A DNA stretch of 64,000 nt from Sorangium cellulosum So0157-2 (GTDB taxonomy: Bacteria; Myxococcota_A; Polyangia; Polyangiales; Polyangiaceae): assembly GCF_000418325.1 (NCBI RefSeq), contig NC_021658.1:14550501-14614500 (forward strand), read 5' to 3'. Below are positions 1 to 8,776 of this stretch, one piece after another. The notes below the pieces were generated by a model. The model was not told the origin of the DNA. It was given only the letters and a program-made list of their open reading frames with translations, and made no database searches. The translations under genes and the position numbers were made by a program. How positions within the stretch are numbered: position 1 is the stretch's first letter; each line of letters begins with the position of its first letter.

Positions 1-183
1 AGCCATCCCGCGGATTCTGCCCGCCGCAAGACGGCACGACAACGCGGGCGCGCGCCCGGCGGGAGGCGCCGCGCGGCGCCGCGCATGCTTCCGGCAAATC
101 CGCGCGGCGCAGGTGAATGCTCCCGCGCCCCGGGTTCCGCGGGGCGCGACGCCGTGCAGCGCCGGGGCGGCGGCCTTTGCTGG

Positions 184-189
184 TAGACT
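184..189 (+). promoter_or_regulatory. -10-like hexamer before the GAF gene
   Basis: TAGACT preceded by TGG (extended -10 pattern TGn) lies only 6 bases before the ATG at 196. No good -35 and no Shine-Dalgarno sequence are visible, so the transcript could be leaderless. This is inference from spacing only. Confidence 0.4.
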
Positions 190-195
190 TTCGCC

Positions 196-1206
196 ATGGC
201 CGACCTCAACGACCCCGTCCGCCTGGCCGAGCTGCACGGCGCCATGCTGCGCACGGACGCGGACGCCATCCTCGACGCCTGCGTGACGCGGGCCGCCAGG
301 CTCGCGCGCGCGCCGATCGCGTTCGTGAGCCTCGTCGTCCGCCACATCCAGCTCCTGCGCGCCCACCACGGGCTGCCCCTGGAGCTCGCCGTGAGCTGCG
401 CGACCTCGCGGAGCAACTCCTTCTGCCAGCTCGTCGTGCGCGACGAGGCGCCGCTCCTCGTCGAGGACGCGCTGCGCGACGAGCGCGTGCCGAAGGAGCT
501 CGTCGAGCACTACGGCATCCGCGCGTACGCCGGCGTGCCGGTGCGCGTGCGCGGGCACGCGATCGGCTCGCTGTGCGTCCTCGACGTCGTGCCCCGCCGC
601 TTCGACCCGCGCACCATCGACGGGCTCGATCAGCTCGCCATCGAGGTCGCCGGCCGCCTCTCCGACCTCGTCGAGCGCGACGCGCCGGTCGGCAGCGCCG
701 ACCTGCAGGAGCGCCTCGTCCGCATCGAGCAGGCCACGCGCGTGCTGGAGCGCGCGCTCCTGTCCCTCGCCCCGGTCATCGCCGCCGCGCAGAACGCGGC
801 GGGTGTGCGGCAGCAGGCGCCCGTCGACGCGATGCACGCGACCCCGTCGGCGCTCGTGACGATCACCAGCCTGCGCGCGGCCGTCGGGTGCTGGCGCGAC
901 ATGGGCTCCGTCGCGGAGGAGCTCTGCGACGAGGCCGCGGCCGTCGCGAGCTCCGCCCCCGCGGCGTCCGGGCTCGTCGCGGCGGCCCGGGCGCTCGCGC
1001 GCGGCATGGCCGAGGTGGGCCCGCTCGTCCGCCTCGCCGAGGGCGTGCTCGAGGGGACGCTCGAGGAGACCGCCGCCGAGCGGGGGCGGTCGCTCGTGCT
1101 GCGCGGCGCGATCGACGCGCACGAGGCCGCCTGCGTGGCGGTGAGCGAGATCCGCGCCGGCGCCCTCCGCGCGCGCGCGGCGACGGGCAGCGGCGCGGCG
1201 CCGTGA
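196..1206 (+). CDS. GAF domain sensor protein
   Basis: A 336-residue soluble protein. Roughly residues 15-155 form a GAF domain (small-ligand or signal-sensing fold): early helix, then the SNSFCQLVV and GIRAYAGVPV segments typical of GAF proteins of the phytochrome/NifA group. The remaining half (about 160-330) is Ala/Leu-rich helical sequence with no recognisable output domain: no histidine kinase, GGDEF or helix-turn-helix motif is seen. It may act as a partner-binding sensor. The ATG at 196 was chosen because the GAF domain starts soon after it and a -10-like hexamer sits just upstream. It lies 44 bases before vgrG1 on the same strand, but vgrG1 has its own -10-like hexamer, so a shared role with secretion is not established. 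The ligand cannot be predicted. Confidence 0.75.
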   Translation: MADLNDPVRLAELHGAMLRTDADAILDACVTRAARLARAPIAFVSLVVRHIQLLRAHHGLPLELAVSCATSRSNSFCQLVVRDEAPLLVEDALRDERVPKELVEHYGIRAYAGVPVRVRGHAIGSLCVLDVVPRRFDPRTIDGLDQLAIEVAGRLSDLVERDAPVGSADLQERLVRIEQATRVLERALLSLAPVIAAAQNAAGVRQQAPVDAMHATPSALVTITSLRAAVGCWRDMGSVAEELCDEAAAVASSAPAASGLVAAARALARGMAEVGPLVRLAEGVLEGTLEETAAERGRSLVLRGAIDAHEAACVAVSEIRAGALRARAATGSGAAP

Positions 1207-1250
1207 TCTAGATCGCGCCGAGCTCATGCACTAGGCTCGACGTTCCGTCC

Positions 1251-3956
1251 ATGTCGCGCCTCTCGCTCTCGTTCGCGTCCAAGGAAGAATCGCTCTCGGT
1301 GCGACGGTTCTCGGTCCGGGAGCAGATCTCGTCGCTCTTCGAGGTGTCGATACTGGCCGTCTCCGAGATCGAGGATCTCGACCTCGACAGCCTCGTGGGC
1401 AAGGCCGCCGCCTTCAAGGCCGAGTCGGCCGTCCTGCATTCGGCCGTTCCCGCCCGGGTCTGGGCCGGGCTCTGCGCCCAGATGGAGCAGGTGCAGGTCG
1501 AGCCGACGGGGCTCTCCACCTACCGGCTGCGCATCGTGCCTTTGCTGTTCCGGGCGACGCTCCGGCGCAACAGCCGCATTTTCCAGCACATGACGATCCC
1601 CGAGATCGTGCTCCAGGTGCTCAAGGAGTGGGAGATCGAGCCGGAGGTGGCGCTGGGCGCGAAGTACCCCGCCCATGAGTACCGCGTGCAGTACGGCGAG
1701 ACCGATTACGCGTTCATCTGCCGGCTGCTCGAGGAGGCGGGCATCTCCTTTTACTTCTCGCACCGCGCGGACGGCGGCCGCATGGGCGCCGAGCTCACCC
1801 GCCTCGTCCTGAGCGACGCCCCCGAGCGGCGGGAGCCGCGCCCCGGCGCTCCCATCGCCTACGTCGACAACCCGAACCAGTCGTCCGGGCGCGAGTACGT
1901 GAGCGAGCTCGTCGTGAGCCACGAGGTGCGGCCCGGCCACGTCACCCTCCGCGACTTCGATTTCAGGATGAGGCCTGACTATCAGCTCTTCGCCGAGGCG
2001 CGGGACGGGCTCGAGGACGAGCTCCGCTACGAGCAGTACCACTACGTGCCAGGGGCGTTCGTGGTCGAGCCGGGCAAGGGCGGCGACACGCCGGTCGCCG
2101 ACGACAGGGGCGTCGCGCGGGTCGACATCAAGGAGGCGGAGGCGCTCGCGGCGAGGAGCCTCGAGGGCGAGCGGGGCGGCCGGCGCTCCGTCCGGTACCG
2201 CACCAACGCCCTCGACCTGTGCCCCGGCGTCGTCCTGTCGCTCGGCGGGCACCCCCGCAAGGAGCTCGCCCCGGACCAGGCGCTGCTCGTCGTCGCGTCC
2301 ACGTTCGAGGGCGATCACAGCGGCGAGTGGACCATGACCGGCGAGGCCGTGTTCGCGCAGCAGCCCTACCGCCCCGCGCGGCGGACGCCGAAGCCGCGGG
2401 TCGTGGGCGTGCAGAGCGCCATCGTGGTCGGCCCTCCGGGCGAGGAGATCCACACCGACGAGTTCGGCCGCGTGCGCGCGCAGTTCCACTGGGACCGCGA
2501 GGGGCGGTTCAGCGACGCGAGCTCGTGCTGGATCCGCGTCAGCCAGGGCTGGGCCGGGAGCCGCTACGGGCTCATGGCCATCCCCCGCGTCGGGCAGGAG
2601 GTCCTCGTCGATTTCTTCGACGGCGACCCCGACCGGCCGGTGATCGTGGGCCGCGTCTTCAACAGCACCACGCGCGTGCCGTACACGCTGCCCGCCGAGA
2701 AGACCAAGAGCGGCTGGAAGAGCGACTCCTCCCCGGGCTCGGGCGGGTTCAACGAGCTCTCCTTCGACGACGCCGCGGGGCGCGAGCTCATCCACGTGCA
2801 GGCGCAGCGCGACTACACCGAGATCATCAAGCGGGATCAGCGCTCGACCGTGCTCTCGAACCGCTCGGCCAGCGTGACCGGCGCCGACGCCGTCACCGTC
2901 GGGGGGAGCCAGAGCGTCAACGTCGTCAGGAGCCAGAGCCACACGATCGGCGAGCAGCAGATCAACCAGATCGGCGAGGGCCGCACGTCGATCGTGGGCA
3001 CCTCCGACGCGGTCGACGCCGGCGACAGCCAGAGCGTCACGGTCGGCGACGGCGTCGGGTACACGATCAACAAGGACAAGACCGTCCAGATCACGAACGG
3101 CGTCGCGTCGATCAAGATCACGCCGGAGGGCGTCTTCATCGACGCGCAGGGCAAGCTCGAGATCTCGGCGGGCGGGTTGCTCAAGCTGTCCGGCGCGGAG
3201 GTGCAGATCGACGGCGGGCCGAACGTGCTCATCAACACCACGTCCGCGAAGGCGCCCGCGGTGGCGACCATCGGCAAGGCGCGGGCGCCGAGCGCGCCGG
3301 GGCGGCCGGGCGGCGGCGGCGAGACGAGCGCGCCGGCCGAGGTGATGCGCGGCGGCGGCGCCGCCGAGGCGCCGGGGGGCATCGAGGACGTCGAGGTGGA
3401 GGGCGCGGCGCGCGAGGTGCCGCGGCTCGACCGCGCCCTCTCTTCGCCGCCGCTCACGCCGGCCGCGGCCCCGGCGTCCCTGCAGATCGGGCCCGCCGCC
3501 GGCGCGGCGATCCAGGAGGCGGTGCGCGCGCCCTCCGCGTCGCTCGCCGCGCTCGTGGCGACGGGGCGCGGCGCCCTGGAGCTCTTCCGGCTCGCGAAGG
3601 GGGAGAGCCTCGCCTCGCTGCCGTCGACGCTGGACGTGCTCGGTCCGGTGCTCACGACGCCGCTGCCGGCGCTCGGCGGCCTGAGCGCGGGCGACCTCGG
3701 GACGCTCGTGAACGCGGGCAGCGCGGCCGGCATCTTCCACGTCGGCGGCGCGGGCGGGCAGGTGGCGCAGTTCCTGGCGCTGCGGACCGCGGCGGCGCCG
3801 CGGTCGGTGAACGGCGCGGCGGTGAAGACCGCGGCGCAGGCGACCGAGGCCTCGGGCGTGCCCGCGGAGCGGGCGTACGCAGGGGCGCTGTCGGCGCAGG
3901 GCGTGGCCCTCTACCGGGGCGACCTCCAGGGCGGCTTCGCCAAGGTGGAGCCGTGA
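1251..3956 (+). CDS. vgrG: Type VI secretion spike protein VgrG (VgrG1) with long C-terminal tail
   Basis: A 901-residue VgrG, the trimeric puncturing tip of the T6SS. The N-terminal gp27-like part begins with the RRFSVREQISSLFEVS pattern, followed by the gp5 OB-fold signature (IHTDEFGRVRAQFHW, SCWIRVSQGWAG, then PRVGQEVLVDFFDGDPDRPV) at about residues 400-470 and a beta-helical spike of short Gly/Ser/Val repeats at about 530-660. After the spike comes roughly 240 residues of Ala/Gly/Pro-rich sequence with helical stretches and no recognised enzyme motif; it could be an effector-docking tail. A -10-like TAGGCT lies at 1232-1237. Downstream genes follow closely on the same strand (DcrB-like, PAAR effector, immunity), consistent with a vgrG island. 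The ATG at 1251 matches the start of the other two VgrGs. Confidence 0.93.
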   Translation: MSRLSLSFASKEESLSVRRFSVREQISSLFEVSILAVSEIEDLDLDSLVGKAAAFKAESAVLHSAVPARVWAGLCAQMEQVQVEPTGLSTYRLRIVPLLFRATLRRNSRIFQHMTIPEIVLQVLKEWEIEPEVALGAKYPAHEYRVQYGETDYAFICRLLEEAGISFYFSHRADGGRMGAELTRLVLSDAPERREPRPGAPIAYVDNPNQSSGREYVSELVVSHEVRPGHVTLRDFDFRMRPDYQLFAEARDGLEDELRYEQYHYVPGAFVVEPGKGGDTPVADDRGVARVDIKEAEALAARSLEGERGGRRSVRYRTNALDLCPGVVLSLGGHPRKELAPDQALLVVASTFEGDHSGEWTMTGEAVFAQQPYRPARRTPKPRVVGVQSAIVVGPPGEEIHTDEFGRVRAQFHWDREGRFSDASSCWIRVSQGWAGSRYGLMAIPRVGQEVLVDFFDGDPDRPVIVGRVFNSTTRVPYTLPAEKTKSGWKSDSSPGSGGFNELSFDDAAGRELIHVQAQRDYTEIIKRDQRSTVLSNRSASVTGADAVTVGGSQSVNVVRSQSHTIGEQQINQIGEGRTSIVGTSDAVDAGDSQSVTVGDGVGYTINKDKTVQITNGVASIKITPEGVFIDAQGKLEISAGGLLKLSGAEVQIDGGPNVLINTTSAKAPAVATIGKARAPSAPGRPGGGGETSAPAEVMRGGGAAEAPGGIEDVEVEGAAREVPRLDRALSSPPLTPAAAPASLQIGPAAGAAIQEAVRAPSASLAALVATGRGALELFRLAKGESLASLPSTLDVLGPVLTTPLPALGGLSAGDLGTLVNAGSAAGIFHVGGAGGQVAQFLALRTAAAPRSVNGAAVKTAAQATEASGVPAERAYAGALSAQGVALYRGDLQGGFAKVEP

Positions 3957-4019
3957 CGCCCGGGGCCCGCTGGATGTCGGAGAGCGAGCGCTGCGCCCTG
4001 CAGCGTGGAGACGGAGACG

Positions 4020-4454
4020 ATGCCGCGTTATGACCACACCGACGTGTCCTTCGACGTGCCGCGCGACTGGGAGGACCGCTCGGTGGTGGTCTTCGCCGCG
4101 CCGGCGAAGCCCGGCCAGGGGATGATCTCCAACCTGGTCATGACGCGGGACACGCTGGCCGCGGGCGAGGACATCCGGGGTTACGGCGACCGGCAGCTCG
4201 TCGAGATGGCCCAGCGGCTCGACGGCTTCCAGCTCTACGCGCGGCAGGAGATCACGCTCGGCGGCCAGCCGGCCGTGGAGATCCGGTTCGCGTGGAGGGG
4301 ACAGAGCGGGCCGATCGAGCAGCGGCTCGTGTTCGTCGGGGGGCGCAAGCCGACGGTGCTCAGCTTCACCGCGACCATGCCGAAGAGCGAGGCCGCGCGG
4401 CTGAACCCGGTGTTCGATCGCATCCTCGCGAGCGTGAAGCTGGGCCAGGGCTGA
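4020..4454 (+). CDS. DcrB/DUF1795-like T6SS-associated protein
   Basis: A 144-residue protein of the DcrB/PsbP-like (DUF1795) type: an opening pattern resembling FDVPRDWEDRSVVVF, a central QEITLGGQPAVEIRF strand pair, and a C-terminal helix with FDRILASVKL. Family members commonly sit between vgrG and PAAR-effector genes and are thought to help load or stabilise effectors; that role is inferred here from position. A GTG at 4005 in frame would add five residues, but the ATG at 4020 is preceded by GGAG repeats at good spacing and is preferred. No signal peptide is visible, so it is probably cytoplasmic. It lies 63 bases after vgrG1 and 14 bases before the effector gene. Confidence 0.75.
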   Translation: MPRYDHTDVSFDVPRDWEDRSVVVFAAPAKPGQGMISNLVMTRDTLAAGEDIRGYGDRQLVEMAQRLDGFQLYARQEITLGGQPAVEIRFAWRGQSGPIEQRLVFVGGRKPTVLSFTATMPKSEAARLNPVFDRILASVKLGQG

Positions 4455-4468
4455 GGGGCAGCGAGGCC

Positions 4469-6067
4469 GTGAGCGCCCTCGAAGCGGCCCGGATGGGCGA
4501 TGAGATCGGCCACTCGTCCGCGTGGGCCGGCCTCATCGCGGGGGCGTGCGTCGGGCTCGCGATCGGCGGGGCGATCCTGTTCTCCGTGGTCACCGGCGGC
4601 GCCGGGGCGGTCCTCATCGGCGCGGCGGTCGCCGGCGGCGTCGGGCTCGGCGCCGGCGGCGCGCTGGCCGGCGCCGAGATCGGCAAGATGTTCGAGGGGT
4701 CCCCGTGCGGGGCGATCGCGACGGGGTCGCCGGACACGCGCGTCGAGGGGCGCGCCGCCGCGCGCGCGGAGCTCGACGTCCTCGAGCACGGCGGCAAGAA
4801 GGTGGCGCAGGGCAGCGCCACGGTCTTCGTCAACGGGAAGCACCTGGGCCGCAGGACCGAGAAGGCCCAGTGCGGCGGCGTCGTCAGCCAGGCGGCTGTC
4901 TACACGTTCATCGGCGGCGAGACGCTGACGCTCGTGCCCGTCGAGGAGGAGGTGCCGTCATGGCTCATCACGACCCTGCAATGGACCGCGCTGATCGCGG
5001 GCGGGGCGGCGCTCGTGCTGACGGGCGTGGGCGCCGGCGTCGTCGTCGCGGGGCTGGGGCTCGCCGGCTCGCTGGCCGGCGCGTTCGTCGGCGCGCACGT
5101 GGGCGAGGCGGTGGGCGGCCTCTTTGGCGAGCGCGCCGCGCGCGTCGGCGAGATCCTCGGCGAGTTCGGCGGCAGCCTCCTCGGGGGCATCGGCGCCGCG
5201 AAGCTCGGCGAGCGGTTCGGGTGGATCCGCCCGCCGGCCGCGGAGGAGGTCCCGCTCGGGCGGAAGGGGCCGCCGAGCCCGGAGGAGGTGGCCCGGGCGC
5301 GCGCCTGGACCGACGAGCAGATGGCCGCGGGGCCCGCGGCGGATCCCGCGGCGGCCGCCAAGCTCGACGCGAGGATCGCGGAGAACCGCGCGGCCTACGA
5401 GCGGGTGCAGCGCGGCGAGCTGGAGCACCCGAACACGACCCCCGAGCGGCTCAAGATGGCCGTCGAGGGCGACGCCGACGGCCAGCGCGTCCCGCTCACG
5501 TACAAGGATCGCGCGCAGTTCGACAGGCTGCAGTCGGACATCCGGAACGTCTTCGAGTCGGAGGGCATCACGGACGCGACGGTGAAGCAGCTCGGCTCGG
5601 CCACGGACGGGTTCAAGGGCAACCCGGACAAGCCCTTCGGGTTCTGGTCGCCCAAATCGGACACCGATTTCGCGATCCACAGCGATCAGGCGCTGGTCCA
5701 GGCGCAGCAGGCGGGCGCGCCGTACAACGCCAAATACGGCATCTTCAAGAACGGCGAGGCGCCGAGCGCGCTGAACCCCGAGGGGAAGCCGGGGCTTTCG
5801 AACACGTCGCTCGGGAGCAAGCTCAACGCGCTGGCGGAGCGGTGGAACGTGGAGATCTACGGTGAGCCCAACCCGAGCAACGGCGGCTTCGACTTCAAGC
5901 TCAACGGCCCGCGCGAGCCGAACGGCGACTTCCCGACGATCTATCGAGGGCCCGATGCCGTCGGCGCGGCGCCCCCCGCCGCGCGGCCGGCGCAGGCCGG
6001 CAGCGCCGGGACGGCCGGCGCGGGCGGGGCGGGCGTCTCGACCGATCCGCGGAACGACGGCCGCTGA
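4469..6067 (+). CDS. PAAR-type T6SS effector with nucleotidyltransferase-like C-terminal toxin domain
   Basis: A 532-residue polymorphic toxin. Residues 15-75 are a Gly/Ala-rich hydrophobic hairpin; about 78-155 hold an Rhs-type PAAR region (GSPDTRVEGRAAARA, HGGKKVAQGSATVFVNGK, CGG, TFIGG), which would cap a VgrG spike. A second hydrophobic block spans 164-220 and a charged linker 250-345. The C-terminal domain (about 345-510) has LGS at 375-377 and SDTDFAI with D398 and D400, resembling the G-S...DxD signature of the polymerase-beta-like nucleotidyltransferase fold, though the gap between them (about 20 residues) is longer than usual. The GTG at 4469 follows a GAGGGG sequence; an ATG at 4493 is the alternative. 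The small gene immediately downstream is probably the immunity gene. The enzymatic activity is inference. Confidence 0.7.
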   Translation: MSALEAARMGDEIGHSSAWAGLIAGACVGLAIGGAILFSVVTGGAGAVLIGAAVAGGVGLGAGGALAGAEIGKMFEGSPCGAIATGSPDTRVEGRAAARAELDVLEHGGKKVAQGSATVFVNGKHLGRRTEKAQCGGVVSQAAVYTFIGGETLTLVPVEEEVPSWLITTLQWTALIAGGAALVLTGVGAGVVVAGLGLAGSLAGAFVGAHVGEAVGGLFGERAARVGEILGEFGGSLLGGIGAAKLGERFGWIRPPAAEEVPLGRKGPPSPEEVARARAWTDEQMAAGPAADPAAAAKLDARIAENRAAYERVQRGELEHPNTTPERLKMAVEGDADGQRVPLTYKDRAQFDRLQSDIRNVFESEGITDATVKQLGSATDGFKGNPDKPFGFWSPKSDTDFAIHSDQALVQAQQAGAPYNAKYGIFKNGEAPSALNPEGKPGLSNTSLGSKLNALAERWNVEIYGEPNPSNGGFDFKLNGPREPNGDFPTIYRGPDAVGAAPPAARPAQAGSAGTAGAGGAGVSTDPRNDGR

Positions 6068-6078
6068 GGAGAGGTGAT

Positions 6079-6408
6079 ATGGGCAAGACGGCAAGCACGA
6101 CGCTCGCGTGGTCCTTCAAGAGCGAGCTCTCCCAGGACGAGATGCTCCGGCGGCTCGAAGCGCGGTGGCCCTCGGTGTGGGCGATCTCGGACAGCCACCA
6201 TCACGGCGACTACGTCGCCGGCAAGCTCACGCCGGAGGCGGCGGCGCGCATCTACGAGGACGGCCCCAGGTTCGTTGTGCACCTGCGCTTCTCCTCGGCG
6301 GGCGGCGACGTGAAGCGGCAGCTCCTCGAGGCGCAGCAGCGGCTCATCGTCGAGGTGCTCCCGCTCGTCGGCGCGAGCGACGTCTGGCCGACGGAGCCGC
6401 TCGACTGA
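6079..6408 (+). CDS. Probable immunity protein for the upstream PAAR effector
   Basis: A 109-residue acidic protein with no signal peptide or membrane segment, so cytoplasmic, which suits an immunity partner for a toxin acting on a cytoplasmic target. No known family is recognised; it has a His cluster (SHHHGDY, near residues 39-45) and an alternating pattern of strands and helices. It starts 11 bases after the effector stop codon with a strong AGGAGAGG Shine-Dalgarno sequence, indicating co-expression. The immunity call rests on position, size and lack of paralogues in the window, not on homology. Confidence 0.55.
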   Translation: MGKTASTTLAWSFKSELSQDEMLRRLEARWPSVWAISDSHHHGDYVAGKLTPEAAARIYEDGPRFVVHLRFSSAGGDVKRQLLEAQQRLIVEVLPLVGASDVWPTEPLD

Positions 6409-6435
6409 CGCTCCCCGCCCCGGTCTCCGGGCGCC

Positions 6436-8736
6436 TCAGTCCGACGTGCGCGCGGGCCGCAGCTCGTCCGCGGTGAAGACCCTCCCGAGCGCGAGCGCCT
6501 TGAGCGCGTAGCGGCTCGGCTCGAGCTGATCCTGCCGGAGGTGCGCCTCCGCGAGGACGCGCACCTTCAGGCTCGTCATCAGGGGCAGCCGGTGCTCCAG
6601 GGCCTTCGGCAGGTAGAGCGGCAGCGCGCCCTGCCCGCCCGCCGCGAGCAGCGCGCGGATCCACGCGTCGCCGAGCACCCTGCGGGTCTGGTAGCGCCGC
6701 TGCTCGAGCAGGAGCCGCTCGGTGTGCGCCTCGATCTGGCCCGCCGGCAGCGAGCGGCTCGACTGCGCGAGGAGCTCCTTCAGCTGCTGGTTCAGCCGGT
6801 CCACGACCCCGGTCGAGCTCTGGAGGTAAGGCGACTTGAGCAGCTCCCCGATGGAGTCGAGGGCGTCCTTCAGCTGCTTGTCGGGGCCCGCGAGCGGCGC
6901 GACCACGGCGACGGTGGCCTTGAGCGCCTCGACCTCGTCGAACGGGAACCGCGCCTCGCCGGTCACGAGCACGAGCGGCGGCGTGAACCGCCGCCTGTCG
7001 CCGATCGACGCGAGGAGCGCCTGCGGCACGCCGCCCGGCTCGATCGGCGACCCGTCGGTGAGCACGCCGAGGACGTCGTGGCGGTCCTTGGCCGCGGCCG
7101 CGTCGTCGGCCGGCAGGTCGTAGCGGGGGTCGAGCTCCTCGAAGTCGAGCTCGAGGATCAGGTCGCTCCACCGAGCGCGGACGCGCGGCAGCGCGGCGGG
7201 ATCGAACCAGAGGAGCTCGACGATGTCGTCGGCCAGCGCGGCCGCGGGCCTCGGCGGCGGCACCCTGGCCCTCGAGGGGCGGTCGTCCTCGGTCGGGGCG
7301 GGCAGCGAGGCGCGGGCCGCGCTCTCGGCGGCCCCGAACTTCTGGCCGACCGTCATCGCCGGCGGCCCGTCGTTCGTTCCCCAGGAGCTCTGGCCGACCA
7401 CCATCGCCGGCGGCCCGTCGTTGGTTCCCCAGGAGCCTCGGCTCCCGAGCGGCGCCAAGGCCGGGGGCGGCGGCGCCGGCGCCTGATCGAGGGGACCGGC
7501 CGGCGGAGGCGGCGCGGACCACCGCGCCGGCGGCGCCGCCAGGAGCGCCCCGAGGTCGCCCTGGGTCGCGGGCGCGCGGAACGGGAGCCCGCCGCTCGGG
7601 GGGCTCGAGTGGGGCGCGCTGTCGGCCCCGCGCTCCTCCGTCTTCCAGGGCAGCACCGGAGCGTGCTCGGAGCGCAGCCCGGGGAGCTGCGTCTGCGACG
7701 TGCTCGGGGGGCGCGGCGCGACGTGCCCGGAGCTCGGGGGCACGGACCGCTCGGCCTCGCCGCGCGCGGTCTGCGGCGGCTCCAGGCTCACCACCACGCG
7801 CCCGTGCTCCTCCGGGTGCTCCAGCGCGATCTGCGCGCGCCAGGTCAGGGAGCAGCGCCCCCGCGCGGTGTCGATCCAGAGCGTGTCGCAGCGCAGGGGC
7901 ACCGGTCGAGCGCCGCCTCGCCGGCCCTCGAGGGTCGCCGTCGGGCGGAGGCCGGGCAGCTGGGTGACGAGGCGCGGGTGCTCGGGGTGGAGGTTCTCGA
8001 GCACGAGGCGCTCGTCCTCGCGCAGCGACGGGAGCTGCTGATCGGGCGGGGCGATGTTGAAGTAGCCGGGGTCGAGCCCGGCGGGCAGCGGCTTGCGGCT
8101 CCAGTCGCGGTGCGACCAGCCGGCCGCGTGACGGCCGAGCTTCTCGACGCGCGACGGCCACGTCGGGGCGATCGGACCGAAGCCCGTGGGCTCGATCGCC
8201 TTGCCCGGATCGGAGACGAGCAGCCCCGGCGGCTGGAGGTTGGGCACGGCGATCTGCCCGTAGGCGTTCCGCGCGCCGGCGCTCAGCCCGGCCGGATTCC
8301 ACGAGCCCGGCCCTCCCGCCGCCCGCTCGTAGACGAGCGGCATCTGCGCGAACGGCGGGCCCTCGTGGAGGGTCCCGTCCTGGGAGAAGATGCGGTCGCA
8401 CCACACCTCGATCGACTTGTCCAGGTCGCCCACCGCGAGCCTGGCCAAGAGCGAGCGCGCCGGCGCCTTGCCCGGCGCGTACGCGAAGCCGACGAGCACG
8501 ACGTCGGCGCGCGGCTTCGCGGGCGCGAGATCGCTCGCCGACTGCAGGCTCCTCGACGGCGCGTCGTCCCACGCCGCGTCGTGGGGGGTCGGCGCCTCCT
8601 GGTCGGGGGCGAGCGGCGACTCGCCGGGCCGGAGCAGGAACGTCGCCTTGCAGACGACGGTGAGCACCCAGGAGCCCGCGGAGGGTTGCCAGAGGATCGA
8701 CGCGACGGGGACGGGCGCGGCGGCGAATACGTTCAT
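6436..8736 (-). CDS. DUF2169 domain protein, probable T6SS effector adaptor
   Basis: A 766-residue protein whose first about 320 residues form a DUF2169 domain (ASILWQPSAGSWVLTVV, VCKATFLLRPGE, PRADVVLVGFAYAPG, FGPIAPTWPSR). DUF2169 proteins are found beside PAAR effectors and are thought to act as cytoplasmic adaptors; this one converges on the PAAR effector/immunity pair with only 27 bases between the stop codons. The middle (about 320-500) is a Pro-rich, low-complexity linker containing a tandem 16-residue repeat. The C-terminal about 250 residues form a second, helical conserved region also present in the paralogue at 36341-38746. The ATG at 8736 aligns with the start of that paralogue. 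No signal peptide is seen. It lies 40 bases downstream of the GNAT-like gene and may be co-transcribed with it. Confidence 0.8.
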   Translation of the reverse strand: MNVFAAAPVPVASILWQPSAGSWVLTVVCKATFLLRPGESPLAPDQEAPTPHDAAWDDAPSRSLQSASDLAPAKPRADVVLVGFAYAPGKAPARSLLARLAVGDLDKSIEVWCDRIFSQDGTLHEGPPFAQMPLVYERAAGGPGSWNPAGLSAGARNAYGQIAVPNLQPPGLLVSDPGKAIEPTGFGPIAPTWPSRVEKLGRHAAGWSHRDWSRKPLPAGLDPGYFNIAPPDQQLPSLREDERLVLENLHPEHPRLVTQLPGLRPTATLEGRRGGARPVPLRCDTLWIDTARGRCSLTWRAQIALEHPEEHGRVVVSLEPPQTARGEAERSVPPSSGHVAPRPPSTSQTQLPGLRSEHAPVLPWKTEERGADSAPHSSPPSGGLPFRAPATQGDLGALLAAPPARWSAPPPPAGPLDQAPAPPPPALAPLGSRGSWGTNDGPPAMVVGQSSWGTNDGPPAMTVGQKFGAAESAARASLPAPTEDDRPSRARVPPPRPAAALADDIVELLWFDPAALPRVRARWSDLILELDFEELDPRYDLPADDAAAAKDRHDVLGVLTDGSPIEPGGVPQALLASIGDRRRFTPPLVLVTGEARFPFDEVEALKATVAVVAPLAGPDKQLKDALDSIGELLKSPYLQSSTGVVDRLNQQLKELLAQSSRSLPAGQIEAHTERLLLEQRRYQTRRVLGDAWIRALLAAGGQGALPLYLPKALEHRLPLMTSLKVRVLAEAHLRQDQLEPSRYALKALALGRVFTADELRPARTSD
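7342..7437 (-). repeat. Tandem 48-bp repeat encoding a 16-residue motif
   Basis: Two nearly identical 48-bp copies inside the DUF2169 linker encode GSWGTNDGPPAMVVGQ and SSWGTNDGPPAMTVGQ. The second DUF2169 protein has a single related motif ending PMTVGQ in its own linker, which suggests a functional short motif rather than random low complexity. Confidence 0.8.
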
Positions 8737-8776
8737 GAGGGAGGGGGGTCTCCGGGGCGCTCTCGCGCCCGCTCGT

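Noticed and set aside
1..183. Gene end or RNA gene at the left edge
   Set aside because: No stop-terminated frame with domain features and no cloverleaf or hairpin pattern could be supported.
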